Shown here: one piece after another, positions 14,966 to 23,274 of the stretch | Position numbering within the stretch: position 1 is the first letter of the stretch | Layout of the letters: every line of letters begins with the position of its first letter | From: CAVXAE01 sp044225565 | GTDB lineage: Bacteria; Pseudomonadota; Gammaproteobacteria; Steroidobacterales; Steroidobacteraceae | Assembly: GCA_044225565.1 (NCBI GenBank) | Contig: JBGAIL010000033.1 | Location: forward strand, 1-33,013 | DNA length: 33,013 bases | Reading direction: 5' to 3' | Made by a program: the position numbers and the translations under genes | The notes under the pieces: model-generated | Seen by the model: only the letters and a program-made list of their open reading frames with translations | What the model was told of the DNA's origin: nothing | The model's database searches: none

Positions 14966-15106
14966 GCGGTGCGGCCGGGCGGGGGGTCAGGTCTTGCAAT
15001 CATGCAGCCGCGTCTCGGTCGGCTGCATGATTGCCAGACCTGACCCCCCCCCCCGCCGCACCGCGCACTTGTAGCACAGATTGTTGTCCCCCCGCATCGC
15101 CTTCAC
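14924..15106. repeat. 183-nt quasi-palindrome spanning the DUF4097 stop codon
   Basis: Bases 14924-15009 and 15021-15106 are inverted copies with no insertions or deletions and about eight mismatches in 86 positions; positions pair so that the sum is 30030. The loop is 11 nt. The left arm contains the last 42 nt of the DUF4097 gene, including its TGA; the right arm reads VKAMRGDNNLCYK on the minus strand where the gene reads VKAMSGDINLCDK. The inner 29 nt (GGGGGGTCAGGTCT... type) resemble repetitive palindromes of the REP kind. Homology ends sharply outside 14924 and 15106. As RNA it would fold into a very stable hairpin at the 3' end of the operon. Confidence 0.85.
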
Positions 15107-15175
15107 CTTCTCAGGCGGAACGCTCACCCTTTTGAGGGCATGTTCCGCGGTCGCGATTCGCGTAATCTGGCCTGC

Positions 15176-16474
15176 ATGAATCGCGATACGGGGTTGCCGC
15201 ACCCCTGGATCCTCATCTTCGCCGCGGCGAGCATCCTCCTCATCACCATGGGCATCCGGCAGTCGCTGGGGCTGTTCGTGCTGCCCATCGTCGGCGAGAC
15301 GCGGCTCGGCATCGAGGCAGTGAGCTTCGCGCTCGCGGTGAGCCAACTGGTGTGGGGTGCGTCGCAGCCGGTGATGGGCGCGCTGGCGCATCAGTACGGA
15401 GCGCGGGTCGTGATGATCGTCGGTACGTTCCTGCTGGCGGCGGGAGTTGCGCTGACGCCGTGGGCGAAGTCGGAGCTCTCGCTGGTGCTCACGCTCGGCG
15501 TGATGATGGCGGTGGGTTCGGCGGCCGGCAGCTTTTCGATACTCGTCGGCGTGACGGCGCAGGGCCTGCCGTCGCACAAGCATTCATCGGCCACCGGCAT
15601 CATCAACGCGGGTGGCTCGCTGGGGCAGATGGTGTTCGCGCCGCTCGCGCAGTTCTTCATCAAGGGACCGGGGTGGAACGTCGGGTTGCTGGTGATGGCG
15701 GCCTCGGCGCTGCTCACCTTGCCGCTCATCGCGCTGTTGCGCGGCCCGAAACGGCAGCCGACACCTTCGCAGCAGGCGGCCGCCGCGGTGTCGGCCGGCT
15801 CGCCGGCTGAAGCGAGTACCACCGCCCCGATCCGACGGCCAGCAGGAGAGATTGCCCCACCGGCGGTCACCTTGCGTGAGCAACTGCGGATTTCCGTGCG
15901 CGACAAGAGCTACATTTTCCTGCACCTCGGTTTCTTCACCTGCGGCTTCCACGTTGCGTTCCTCGTCACGCACTGGCCGGGAGATCTCGAGCTCTGCGGC
16001 CTAAACGGCAGCGTCGCAGCGAATTCGCTCGCGCTCATCGGGTTGTTCAACGTGGCCGGCAGCCTCAGCGCCGGATGGCTCGGGCAGCGCTATCGCATGA
16101 AGAGCCTCCTGGTGCTGCTGTACGCGAGCCGCGCCGCCATCGTCGTCTGCTATCTGCTCATGCCCAAGACGGCGCTCAACGTGTATCTGGTCGCGGGCGC
16201 GCTGGGCTTCACCTGGCTCGCCACCGTGCCACCCACCGCGGGCATCGTCGGCAAGCTCTTCGGGACACGTTATCTTTCCACGCTGTTCGGCCTCACCTTG
16301 TTCTCGCATCAGATCGGCGCGTTCCTCGGCGCATGGCTCGGCGGCGTCGCCTTCGCGCAGCGCGGGTCCTACGACTGGATCTGGTACGCGGACATCGTGC
16401 TGGCGATCGGCGCCGCGCTGGCCAACATGCCGATCCGCGAGGCGAGGCCCGTATTGAAAGGAGCCCCTGCGTGA
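15176..16474 (+). CDS. MFS transporter (oxalate/formate antiporter-like)
   Basis: A 432-residue major facilitator with two sets of six predicted membrane segments. Signature blocks are IRQSLGLFVLPI in helix 1, WGASQPVMGALAHQYGARVV (the A-motif-like loop between helices 2 and 3), and in the second half AGSLSAGWLGQRYRMKSLLVL. A long Ala/Ser/Pro-rich cytoplasmic loop (about residues 199-240) separates the halves. The family carries organic acids or small metabolites; the substrate cannot be assigned. The ATG at 15176 begins right at the transmembrane core; the longer frame adds twelve residues. Its stop overlaps the GTG start of glyoxalase I (GTGA at 16471-16474), so the two are coupled. Confidence 0.85.
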   Translation: MNRDTGLPHPWILIFAAASILLITMGIRQSLGLFVLPIVGETRLGIEAVSFALAVSQLVWGASQPVMGALAHQYGARVVMIVGTFLLAAGVALTPWAKSELSLVLTLGVMMAVGSAAGSFSILVGVTAQGLPSHKHSSATGIINAGGSLGQMVFAPLAQFFIKGPGWNVGLLVMAASALLTLPLIALLRGPKRQPTPSQQAAAAVSAGSPAEASTTAPIRRPAGEIAPPAVTLREQLRISVRDKSYIFLHLGFFTCGFHVAFLVTHWPGDLELCGLNGSVAANSLALIGLFNVAGSLSAGWLGQRYRMKSLLVLLYASRAAIVVCYLLMPKTALNVYLVAGALGFTWLATVPPTAGIVGKLFGTRYLSTLFGLTLFSHQIGAFLGAWLGGVAFAQRGSYDWIWYADIVLAIGAALANMPIREARPVLKGAPA

Positions 16475-16890
16475 AATACCTGCACACCATGGTCCGCGTG
16501 AGCGACCTCGACCACTCGCTCGACTTCTATTGCAACAAGCTCGGGCTGAAGGAGCTGCGTCGCAAGGAGAGCGAGCAGGGCCGCTTCACGCTCGTGTTCC
16601 TCGCCGCGCCGGGCGACGAGAGCGCGCAGGTGGAGCTCACCTACAACTGGGATCCGGAGGCGTACACGGGTGGTCGCAACTTCGGCCACCTCGCTTATCT
16701 GGTCGATGACATCTACGCACTGTGTCAGCGGCTCGCGGACGGCGGCGTCACCATCAATCGCCCGCCTCGCGATGGGCACATGGCATTCGTGCGTTCGCCC
16801 GACGGCATCTCCATCGAGCTGCTCCAGAAAGGGGACGCCCTGCCGCCGAAGGAGCCGTGGGTGTCCATGAAGAACACGGGAGTCTGGTAG
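16471..16890 (+). CDS. gloA: Lactoylglutathione lyase (glyoxalase I)
   Basis: A 139-residue glyoxalase I that converts the hemithioacetal of methylglyoxal and glutathione to S-lactoylglutathione. Metal ligands at the E. coli positions are all present: H5 (KYLHTM), E55 (VELTYNW), H73 (NFGHLAYL) and E116 (SIELLQ). I chose the GTG at 16471 because it gives residue H5 in register with the family and has an AAAGGAG Shine-Dalgarno at good spacing; the internal ATG at 16489 would delete the metal-binding histidine. The compact form lacking extra loops fits Ni-type bacterial enzymes. It is translationally coupled to the upstream MFS gene, which raises the possibility of coupled carrier and detoxification. 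Confidence 0.92.
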   Translation: MKYLHTMVRVSDLDHSLDFYCNKLGLKELRRKESEQGRFTLVFLAAPGDESAQVELTYNWDPEAYTGGRNFGHLAYLVDDIYALCQRLADGGVTINRPPRDGHMAFVRSPDGISIELLQKGDALPPKEPWVSMKNTGVW

Positions 16891-16954
16891 ACGCCTGCTC
16901 CGTGCTGGCGCTGACGCTCGTGGCTGGCGGCAGTGGCGACCCGAGGACCGCCGC

Positions 16955-17440
16955 CTACGCGTGCGGCTTGCACTGCTCCGCAGGCACCATGGAGTAAGTC
17001 ACGGTGACGATGCGCCATTCCCTCTCCACCCGCACGAGCTGGAACGAGTCGTACCCGCAGTGGCGCAGCTTGCCATCGAGCAGCACTTCGTAAGGCGCCC
17101 ATATCGAGGCCACGTGCCCGTCGATGTGCACCTCGGCATCCCACATGCGCTCCTCGAACGCACCTTTGGCGTTCGAGATGTATTCGGCGAACTCGGCAAC
17201 CGTGCGCACGTGCGCGGGCTCATCCGGCTTGCCGGTGCTGCTCACGAGCACGCCCTGCGGCAGCATGATGCGGCGGAAGCGTTCGCCGTCGTGGGCCGCA
17301 ATGGCCGCAAAAACTTCTTCGGCCGCGGCGAGCACCGCGGCGCGCTCGGCTTGGGACGGCTCGGCGCCCCACGCGATTGCGCTCATCGTGCCGACCGCGC
17401 ACGCAAGCCCGAAGACGGTACGTCGAACATGCATTTTCAT
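16955..17440 (-). CDS. Secreted NTF2/SnoaL-like protein (DUF4440 type)
   Basis: A 161-residue protein with a signal peptide (MKMHVRRTVFGLACAVGTMSAIAWGA) and a cone-shaped NTF2-like domain of the DUF4440/SnoaL superfamily. The pattern VLAAAEEVFAAIAAHDGERF, then RRIMLPQGVLV and a final WRIVTVTYSM strand is typical. Catalytic function cannot be inferred; many members are non-enzymatic. It has a GGAG ribosome-binding site just before the ATG. It lies 55 nt after the leuA stop in the same direction and could share its transcript. Converges with gloA. Confidence 0.75.
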   Translation of the reverse strand: MKMHVRRTVFGLACAVGTMSAIAWGAEPSQAERAAVLAAAEEVFAAIAAHDGERFRRIMLPQGVLVSSTGKPDEPAHVRTVAEFAEYISNAKGAFEERMWDAEVHIDGHVASIWAPYEVLLDGKLRHCGYDSFQLVRVEREWRIVTVTYSMVPAEQCKPHA

Positions 17441-17495
17441 TTCTCCAATAGGCGCTCTACGCGCGCGACCAGCACCTTGACGGCTTCCGGGCTCG

Positions 17496-19145
17496 TCACA
17501 CTTTCTCTAGTCTCCTCGCCGCGCTGAGCACGGCGAGTACCGAGGCTGTGGCGATGTTCGCATGCCGACCGGCGCCGAAGCGGGTGCCGGGGCTGCCATC
17601 CCTTGCGGCTTCGACGATGGCCAGTGCCGAAGCATCGGCGCCATGGGCCAGCGCGCGTTCCTCGTAGGAGTCGATGCGGATGGGCATCCCCAGCGCGTGG
17701 ATGGTGGCGTCGATCGGCCCATTGCCTTCACCGCGCAGCTTGCGACGCTCTCCGCCGAGGGTGATGTCGAGCTCGATGCCCTGCCCGGAGCCGACCTCGA
17801 ACAGGTGGTGACCGTGATAGGTGAGCGCCTTCCCGCCGTTCAGGTAGGTGGCCTCGAAAAGAGTCCAGAGCTGGGGCGAGGTCATCTCCGTTTCCGCGGA
17901 GTCCGCATGTGCCTGCACGATGGAGCTGAACTCCACCTGCATGCGGCGCGGCATCACGACGCCGTAGTCCCGTTCCAGCAGATAGGCGATGCCGCCCTTG
18001 CCGGACTGGCTGTTGATGCGGATCACGCTCTCGTAGGTGCGCCCCAGGTCTGCGGGGTCGATGGGCAGGTAGGGCACTTCCCACAGCGCGTCGCTGCGCT
18101 GGGCGGCGAAGCCCTTCTTGATCGCATCCTGGTGCGAGCCCGAGAAGGCGGTGAACACCAGGTCGCCGATGTAAGGGTGCCGCGGATGGATGGGCAGCTT
18201 GGTGCATTCCTCGACCACGCGGGCCACCGAGTTGATGTCCGAGAAGTCGAGGCCGGGGTCCACGCCCTGGGTGTACAGGTTCAGCGCCAGGGTGACGAGG
18301 TCCACGTTGCCGCAGCGCTCGCCGTTACCGAAGAGGCAGCCTTCGACGCGATCCGCGCCGGCCATCACCGAGAATTCGGCGGCGGCGACGCCGGTGCCGC
18401 GGTCGTTGTGGCAGTGCGAGGAGATGATGGCGTGCTCGCGCGGGCTGATGTTGCGGTGCATCCATTCGATCTGGTCCGCGAAGATGTTCGGCGTGGAGCC
18501 TTCCACGGTGCTCGGCAGATTCAGGATGACCTTGCGGCCGGGGCCCGCGCCCCAGGCTTTCATCGCGGTGTGGCAGGCATCCAGCGACACCTGCAGCTCC
18601 GTCGCCGAGAACGTCTCCGGGGAATACTGGAGGATCCATTCGGTTTCCGGATGTTTCTCCGTGAGCCTGCGCAGGTAGGTGACGTGGTGCTCGACGAGCT
18701 GCATGACTTCCTTCGTGGTCATGTTGAACACGATCTTGCGCCATGCCGGGGCGGTGGCGTTGTAGACGTGCACGATGGCTCGGCGCGCGCCGACGAGGCT
18801 TTCCACGGAGCGGGAGATGAGCTCCTCGCGGGACTGCGTGAGCACCATGGGCGTGACGTCATCAGGGATCAGGTCCTCCCGGATGAGCGAGCGCACGGTG
18901 TTGAAGTCCGTCTCGGAGGCGGAGGGGAAGCCCACCTCGATCTCCTTGATGCCGATGTCCACCAGGATCCCGAACAGGCGCTTCTTCACGTCCTGGTTCA
19001 TGGGCTCGAACAGGGCCTGGTTCCCGTCCCGGAGGTCGGTGCTGCACCAGATGGGCGGGGCCGTGATCTGGCGGGACGGCCAGGTGCGGTCCGGCAGGTC
19101 GACGGGGGGGAAGGGACGGTATTTGCGGGACGGATCTTTCAGCAT
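17496..19145 (-). CDS. leuA: 2-isopropylmalate synthase
   Basis: A 549-residue enzyme of leucine synthesis that condenses acetyl-CoA with 2-oxoisovalerate. The catalytic TIM-barrel starts with CSTDLRDGNQAL, whose aspartate and arginine are active-site residues, and carries the metal-binding HCHNDRGTG and GCLFGNGERCGNVDL blocks. A C-terminal LeuA regulatory-type domain (EVGSGQGIELDITLGG to the end) would give leucine feedback control. The long form with PFPPVDLPDRTWPSR at the N-terminus matches the IPMS type of about 550-560 residues. Expression appears controlled by the leucine-rich leader upstream. The ATG at 19145 has a GAG-rich weak Shine-Dalgarno. Confidence 0.93.
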   Translation of the reverse strand: MLKDPSRKYRPFPPVDLPDRTWPSRQITAPPIWCSTDLRDGNQALFEPMNQDVKKRLFGILVDIGIKEIEVGFPSASETDFNTVRSLIREDLIPDDVTPMVLTQSREELISRSVESLVGARRAIVHVYNATAPAWRKIVFNMTTKEVMQLVEHHVTYLRRLTEKHPETEWILQYSPETFSATELQVSLDACHTAMKAWGAGPGRKVILNLPSTVEGSTPNIFADQIEWMHRNISPREHAIISSHCHNDRGTGVAAAEFSVMAGADRVEGCLFGNGERCGNVDLVTLALNLYTQGVDPGLDFSDINSVARVVEECTKLPIHPRHPYIGDLVFTAFSGSHQDAIKKGFAAQRSDALWEVPYLPIDPADLGRTYESVIRINSQSGKGGIAYLLERDYGVVMPRRMQVEFSSIVQAHADSAETEMTSPQLWTLFEATYLNGGKALTYHGHHLFEVGSGQGIELDITLGGERRKLRGEGNGPIDATIHALGMPIRIDSYEERALAHGADASALAIVEAARDGSPGTRFGAGRHANIATASVLAVLSAARRLEKV

Positions 19146-19160
19146 GGCTCACTCGCTCTC

Positions 19161-19196
19161 GGGGCGCGCAACGGGCGCGACTTCCCCGCATCGGGG
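19161..19196 (-). promoter_or_regulatory. Alternative hairpins in the leuA leader
   Basis: On the minus strand, CCCCG-ATG-CGGGG (19184-19196) can form a tight hairpin. The same GGGG (19184-19187) can instead pair with CCCC at 19161-19164, closing a longer structure around GCGC/GCGC. The two are mutually exclusive and the second ends 16 nt before the leuA ATG. There is no T run, so translational control or Rho involvement is more likely than intrinsic attenuation. Confidence 0.4.
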
Positions 19197-19245
19197 CTTC
19201 ATCTTCGGGGTTTCCAGTCTTGGACGCCGACTGGTGGCGGATGGG

Positions 19246-19341
19246 TTAGTGCGCCTGGGGGCGCAGAAGGAGGAGCGCAAGCAGCGCGAGCGCGGGGGCG
19301 CTGTTCGCGAGAGGGGCGGCGCTGCGGGTACGGAACGACAT
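19246..19341 (-). CDS. Leucine-rich leader peptide of leuA
   Basis: A 31-codon ORF upstream of leuA on the same strand. Residues 18-26 read LALLALLLL, so eight of the 31 residues are leucine, seven of them clustered near the end of the peptide. This is the hallmark of a leucine attenuation leader: scarcity of charged tRNA-Leu stalls the ribosome in the leucine run and alters folding of the downstream RNA. The ORF ends about 100 nt before the leuA start, in the region with alternative hairpins. No Shine-Dalgarno is visible; the candidate promoter suggests a nearly leaderless start at this ATG. Signal-peptide fragments can also be leucine-rich, but a stop follows at once and no secreted domain is encoded. 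Confidence 0.7.
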   Translation of the reverse strand: MSFRTRSAAPLANSAPALALLALLLLRPQAH

Positions 19342-19349
19342 GGCGCGCA

Positions 19350-19378
19350 AAGCTAGCACGGTTGGCCGTGATTTCCAA
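19350..19378 (-). promoter_or_regulatory. Candidate promoter of the leu leader
   Basis: On the minus strand TTGGAA (19373-19378) and TAGCTT (19350-19355) are spaced exactly 17 nt. The -10 candidate ends 8 nt before the leader ATG at 19341, so transcription would start at or within a nucleotide or two of the ATG. Confidence 0.5.
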
Positions 19379-19484
19379 CGCCAGGGCCGGACGGCGCGCC
19401 GGCCGCTCATCCGCGGGCCGGTCAACCGCGGACAGGCACCGGCGGTATCATGCGCGACCTTTTCCCGGTCCGGCAGAACCTCCC

Positions 19485-20756
19485 ATGCGCGCAGGCCCAG
19501 GCCTTTTCCGCTCCTTGTATGTACAGGTGCTCCTCGCCATCGCGCTGGGGGTGCTGCTGGGGCACTTCTTCCCGGCCACCGGGGAGGCGATGAAGCCGCT
19601 GGGCGACGCCTTCATCAAGCTCATCAAGATGCTCATCGCGCCCATCATCTTCTGCACGGTGGTGCTCGGCATCGCCGGCATGGAGGACATGAAGAAGGTG
19701 GGCAAGACCGGCGGGCTCGCGCTGCTCTACTTCGAGGTCGTGAGCAGCATCGCGCTGGTCGTCGGCCTCGTGGTGGTGAACGTCGTGCGGCCCGGCGCCG
19801 GCATGAACGTGGACCCCGCCACGCTCGATGCGAAGGCCGTCGCGCAGTACGCCCACGCGAGCGAGGAGCAGAGCATCACGAGCTTCCTGCTCAACATCAT
19901 CCCCGACACCGTGTTCGGCGCCTTCACGCGCGGCGAGATCCTGCAGGTGCTGCTGGTCGCCATCCTGTTCGGCTTCGCATTGCACGCGCTCGGCCGCGAC
20001 GGCGCGCTGTTCCGCATCGTGGAGCAGACTTCGCAGGTGCTGTTCCGCGTGGTGGGCTTCGTCATGCGCGTCGCGCCCATCGGCGCGTTCGGCGCCATGG
20101 CCTTCACCATCGGCAAGTACGGCGTGGACTCACTCGCCCAGCTCGGCAAGCTCATGGTCTGCTTCTATGCCACCTGCCTCATCTTCATCTTCGTGGTCCT
20201 GGGCGGCATCGCGCGGCTGCACGGCTTTCGCATCACGAAGTTCGTGCGCTACATCAAGGAAGAGCTGTTCATCGTGCTCGGCACCTCGTCGTCCGAGTCG
20301 GTGCTGCCGCGCATGATCGCGAAGATGGAAGGCCTCGGCGTCGAGAAATCGGTGGTGGGCCTCGTGATCCCCACCGGCTATTCCTTCAATCTCGACGGCA
20401 CGTCCATCTATCTCACGATGGCCGCGGTGTTCGTGGCGCAGGCGACCAACACGCCACTCGATCTTTCGCACCAGCTGTTGCTGCTCGGCGTGCTGCTGCT
20501 CACGTCGAAAGGCGCGGCCGGCGTGACCGGCAGCGGCTTCATCGTGCTGGCCGCCACGCTTTCCGCGGTGGGGCAGGTGCCTGTGGCCGGCCTGGCCCTG
20601 ATCCTGGGCATCGACCGCTTCATGTCCGAGGCGCGCGCGCTCACCAACCTCATCGGCAACGGCGTCGCGACGCTGGTGGTCGGCAAGTGGTGCGGACAGG
20701 TGGACGAAGCGAAGGTGCGCGAGCAGCTCCAGCGCCGCGCGCAGATCGAACCCTGA
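19485..20756 (+). CDS. dctA: C4-dicarboxylate/cation symporter (DctA family)
   Basis: A 423-residue member of the DAACS (glutamate/aspartate/C4-dicarboxylate:cation symporter) family, inner membrane. Family features in order are the N-terminal LYVQVLLAIALGVLLGHFFP, the block APIIFCTVVLGIAGM, the serine-rich re-entrant loop GTSSSESVLPRMIAKME, the substrate-site motif YSFNLDGTSIYLTMAAVF, and TSKGAAGVTGSGFIVLAATL near the C-terminus. These match the DctA branch, which imports succinate, fumarate and malate. The ATG at 19485 starts the conserved sequence; the long open frame upstream is a shadow antisense to leuA. It diverges from the leu leader across about 100 nt. Confidence 0.9.
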   Translation: MRAGPGLFRSLYVQVLLAIALGVLLGHFFPATGEAMKPLGDAFIKLIKMLIAPIIFCTVVLGIAGMEDMKKVGKTGGLALLYFEVVSSIALVVGLVVVNVVRPGAGMNVDPATLDAKAVAQYAHASEEQSITSFLLNIIPDTVFGAFTRGEILQVLLVAILFGFALHALGRDGALFRIVEQTSQVLFRVVGFVMRVAPIGAFGAMAFTIGKYGVDSLAQLGKLMVCFYATCLIFIFVVLGGIARLHGFRITKFVRYIKEELFIVLGTSSSESVLPRMIAKMEGLGVEKSVVGLVIPTGYSFNLDGTSIYLTMAAVFVAQATNTPLDLSHQLLLLGVLLLTSKGAAGVTGSGFIVLAATLSAVGQVPVAGLALILGIDRFMSEARALTNLIGNGVATLVVGKWCGQVDEAKVREQLQRRAQIEP

Positions 20757-20763
20757 CGGCCTG

Positions 20764-21414
20764 CTAGCCGCCCGTTCCGCCGCCTTTCACCAGGGCGAGC
20801 GGATTCGGTGTGGGCGCCGCGATTCGCCGCAAGGTGTTGGTGTCGCGGTGATCGAACGGCGGCGTGCGACCCCGGACGGCGAGGTCCGTACGCGTCACGT
20901 AAGTCCAGGCGTCGTCGCCGTCGAAGGTGATGTCGATGCGGTAGTAGTCGGTGCGGAACGCTTCCTCGAGGAACGTGGTCGAGCAGATGCCGAAGCGGGG
21001 GTCGCCCCGCCGCGCCTCCACCGAAATGCGATCGTCGCCCGGTTTCGCGGTTCCGCCCGCCAGCACCACCTGCCCGCGGGGGATGGCGATGGTCTGCATG
21101 ATCAGCCCCGTAGCCGGCTCCCACAGCCAGTAGCCCACCTGGTCGTGGAAGGTGATGGCTTCCTCCGGCGTGTTGATGTGGATGTGGTAGCGCAGCCCGT
21201 AGAGGAGCTGGGGGCCGTTGCACTGCGCATCGATCGGCTCCATCCGGATATGCTCGCGGAACACGCGGCGCTCGGGGCCGTCCGCCTTGGGGTTGATGTC
21301 CACCCCCTGGTCGGACTGCCAGACGCCGGCCAGGCGGCGCAGCGGACCGAGGTTGGCCAGCGTATCCGGCGAAACCTCGGGCTCGGTGAAAATGTCTTCC
21401 GGAATGTTCGGCAT
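20764..21414 (-). CDS. Haem-binding beta-barrel (nitrobindin/FABP-like) protein
   Basis: A 216-residue cytosolic protein of the nitrobindin-like, FABP-fold group. Visible are LGPLRRLAGVWQSDQG near the N-terminus (the GxW motif that opens the barrel), alternating strands such as YHIHINTPEEAITFHDQ and GLIMQTIAIPRGQVVLAGG, and a C-terminal FDHRDTNTLRRI that may supply the haem histidine. The family binds haem or small hydrophobic ligands; no enzyme activity is established. The ATG at 21414 has a GAGGG Shine-Dalgarno; a GTG twelve nucleotides earlier overlaps the preceding stop. It is the third gene of the D-aminopeptidase/D-aminoacylase operon. A haem-type barrel there is unexplained. Confidence 0.65.
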   Translation of the reverse strand: MPNIPEDIFTEPEVSPDTLANLGPLRRLAGVWQSDQGVDINPKADGPERRVFREHIRMEPIDAQCNGPQLLYGLRYHIHINTPEEAITFHDQVGYWLWEPATGLIMQTIAIPRGQVVLAGGTAKPGDDRISVEARRGDPRFGICSTTFLEEAFRTDYYRIDITFDGDDAWTYVTRTDLAVRGRTPPFDHRDTNTLRRIAAPTPNPLALVKGGGTGG

Positions 21415-21422
21415 GGGAACCC

Positions 21423-23273
21423 TCACGCAGCGTGCGCCCGTCGAATGTGCACGCCCGGTGCGGTGCGGTCAATCGCGGCTGGCCGTCCCGTCGCGGCGCT
21501 CTTCGGCCGTCCCGCAGGCTCCAGGATCCGCCCGGCCAGCGCAAGCGTACGCTTGCCGCCATCCACTGCGAACTTGCCGTTCACCAGCACGTAGTCCACG
21601 CCGCTCGGGTACACGCTGGGCTCGAGATAGGTGGTGTTGTCCTTCAGGCTTTTCATGTCGAGCACCACCACGTCCGCCTTCAGGCCCGCTGCGAGCCGGC
21701 CGCGGTCGTTGATGTTGAGGATCTGCGCCGGCAGCCCGCTCGAGGCGCGCACGGCGTGCTCCAGTGAATCCACCTTCCGCTCCGCGCTGAAGTAGGCGAG
21801 CCGCCGCGGATAGGATCCGAAGCACCGCCGGTTCGTCTCCACATACTTCTTGTCGCCCACGGCTTCTTCCGGCAGCACGATCCAGCCATCGGTGGACACC
21901 GCCGTCCAGTCGAGCTTGTAGAAGCTCTCCAGGTCGTGCTCGTCCATGCTGAACGAGCGCATGCGCGCGCCGCCGGGGTAGTGTGGATCGCCTTCGCGCT
22001 GCAACGTGATGGCGAGCGCCACTTCGTCCTGGCCGCGCAGCTTCATCAGCTCCGCGTAAGTCTTCCCCACATAGGCCGCATCCGGATACTCGAGCACCCG
22101 CACGTTGTCGATGCCACCCTTGAGTGCGAGCTGATGCCGTACGTCGTCCGCGAAATCCTTGCGCTTCGCGGCGTCGGCGCCGGCCAGCGCCGCATCGAGC
22201 GCCTTGCGGTAGTCGAAGCTCGAACCGCTCTCGTCCCCGTCTTCGTCCGGCGCACCTTTGAATGCCCATGGCGGCACCGCGATGAACGCGCCATCCGAGC
22301 CGCTGCTGTCGTACGGATACACGTCCATGTACACGCGCGAGCCGCGGTCCCGCGCGGCCTGCAGCCGCTGGATCATGCGTGCGGCGTTGCCGCGATATCC
22401 CGGTCCCCACGCCTTGAAGTGCGTGAACACCACGGTGGCGCCGGTCTCCGCCACCTTCAGCGTCTCGTCGATGGAATCGTCCAGCGTCGGCGGCTTGCGC
22501 CCCTTGTTCTGGCTCGGCTTGTACCACATGGGCGCGTTGCCCTGGCTGCGCAGGTGCGGAATGAACACGCCGTTGTAGTTCGCCAGCACCTTGCCGAGCG
22601 CGACCTGCTCCTCGCTCGAGGAATCCTTCGCCGGGTCGTACTCGACGCCGAGGGACATGCCGAAGGAGCCTTCCTGCTCGAGATCGTGGCGCAGCGTTTC
22701 CTGCATCTGCCGGATCTCCGCCGCGGTCGCGGCGCGGTGCACGTCGCCCTTCATGGCGATGGCGCGCAACCCGCTGTGGCCGTTCATCATCACCACGTTG
22801 AGGCCGAAGCCTTTCTTCGTGAGCTTCTGCCGCAGCTCGCGCAGCGGCTCGGACTGGGAGCCGTCCGGGTTGGTCACGGCCGTGGTGATGCCCTGTCCCA
22901 CGTAGTTCTGCGCAGCGCGGCGCTTCACGTCGTTCGAATACAGCCCCGACTCGCCATACGAGCCGTCCGCCACGTGCGCGTGCATGTCGATGAAGCCCGG
23001 AGTGATCAGCCGATCCTTCGCATCCACGACGCGATCTGCCGTCGCCTCGGGCATGTAGCCGATGGCCACGATCTCGTCGCCGTCGATGGCGAGATCCGCG
23101 CGATAGCGCGGTCCGCCGGTGCCGTCGATGATCTCGCCATTGCGGATCAGGATGTCGAAGTGCCGGCCGGTGACGGGAGCTTGCGGCGCCGCGGCGAGCA
23201 GGGAAACGGAAGAGAGCAGCATCGCGACGCCGGCCCACGCCAGCGGGCGCTTGCGGAAAACAGAGTTCGGCAT
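21423..23273 (-). CDS. Secreted D-aminoacylase-type amidohydrolase
   Basis: A 616-residue metal-dependent amidohydrolase of the N-acyl-D-amino-acid deacylase family, releasing D-amino acids from N-acyl forms. The HxH metal motif is H98-x-H100 in PGFIDMHAHVADG, and further ligand regions are NGHSGLR, VFTHFKAWGPG and a C-terminal STDGW segment with an aspartate. The last ~120 residues form the usual small beta-sandwich (GRLAAGLKADVVVLD, VDYVLVNGKFAVDGGK). An N-terminal signal peptide places it in the periplasm, which is uncommon for this family. It starts one nucleotide after the dppA stop, so the two are translationally coupled. Substrate range is an inference from family and neighbours. Confidence 0.82.
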   Translation of the reverse strand: MPNSVFRKRPLAWAGVAMLLSSVSLLAAAPQAPVTGRHFDILIRNGEIIDGTGGPRYRADLAIDGDEIVAIGYMPEATADRVVDAKDRLITPGFIDMHAHVADGSYGESGLYSNDVKRRAAQNYVGQGITTAVTNPDGSQSEPLRELRQKLTKKGFGLNVVMMNGHSGLRAIAMKGDVHRAATAAEIRQMQETLRHDLEQEGSFGMSLGVEYDPAKDSSSEEQVALGKVLANYNGVFIPHLRSQGNAPMWYKPSQNKGRKPPTLDDSIDETLKVAETGATVVFTHFKAWGPGYRGNAARMIQRLQAARDRGSRVYMDVYPYDSSGSDGAFIAVPPWAFKGAPDEDGDESGSSFDYRKALDAALAGADAAKRKDFADDVRHQLALKGGIDNVRVLEYPDAAYVGKTYAELMKLRGQDEVALAITLQREGDPHYPGGARMRSFSMDEHDLESFYKLDWTAVSTDGWIVLPEEAVGDKKYVETNRRCFGSYPRRLAYFSAERKVDSLEHAVRASSGLPAQILNINDRGRLAAGLKADVVVLDMKSLKDNTTYLEPSVYPSGVDYVLVNGKFAVDGGKRTLALAGRILEPAGRPKSAATGRPAAIDRTAPGVHIRRAHAA

Positions 23274-23274
23274 G

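Noticed and set aside
17562..19484. Long plus-strand open frame fused in frame to the dicarboxylate symporter
   Set aside because: It is antisense to leuA and lacks protein-like features; the symporter begins naturally at 19485.
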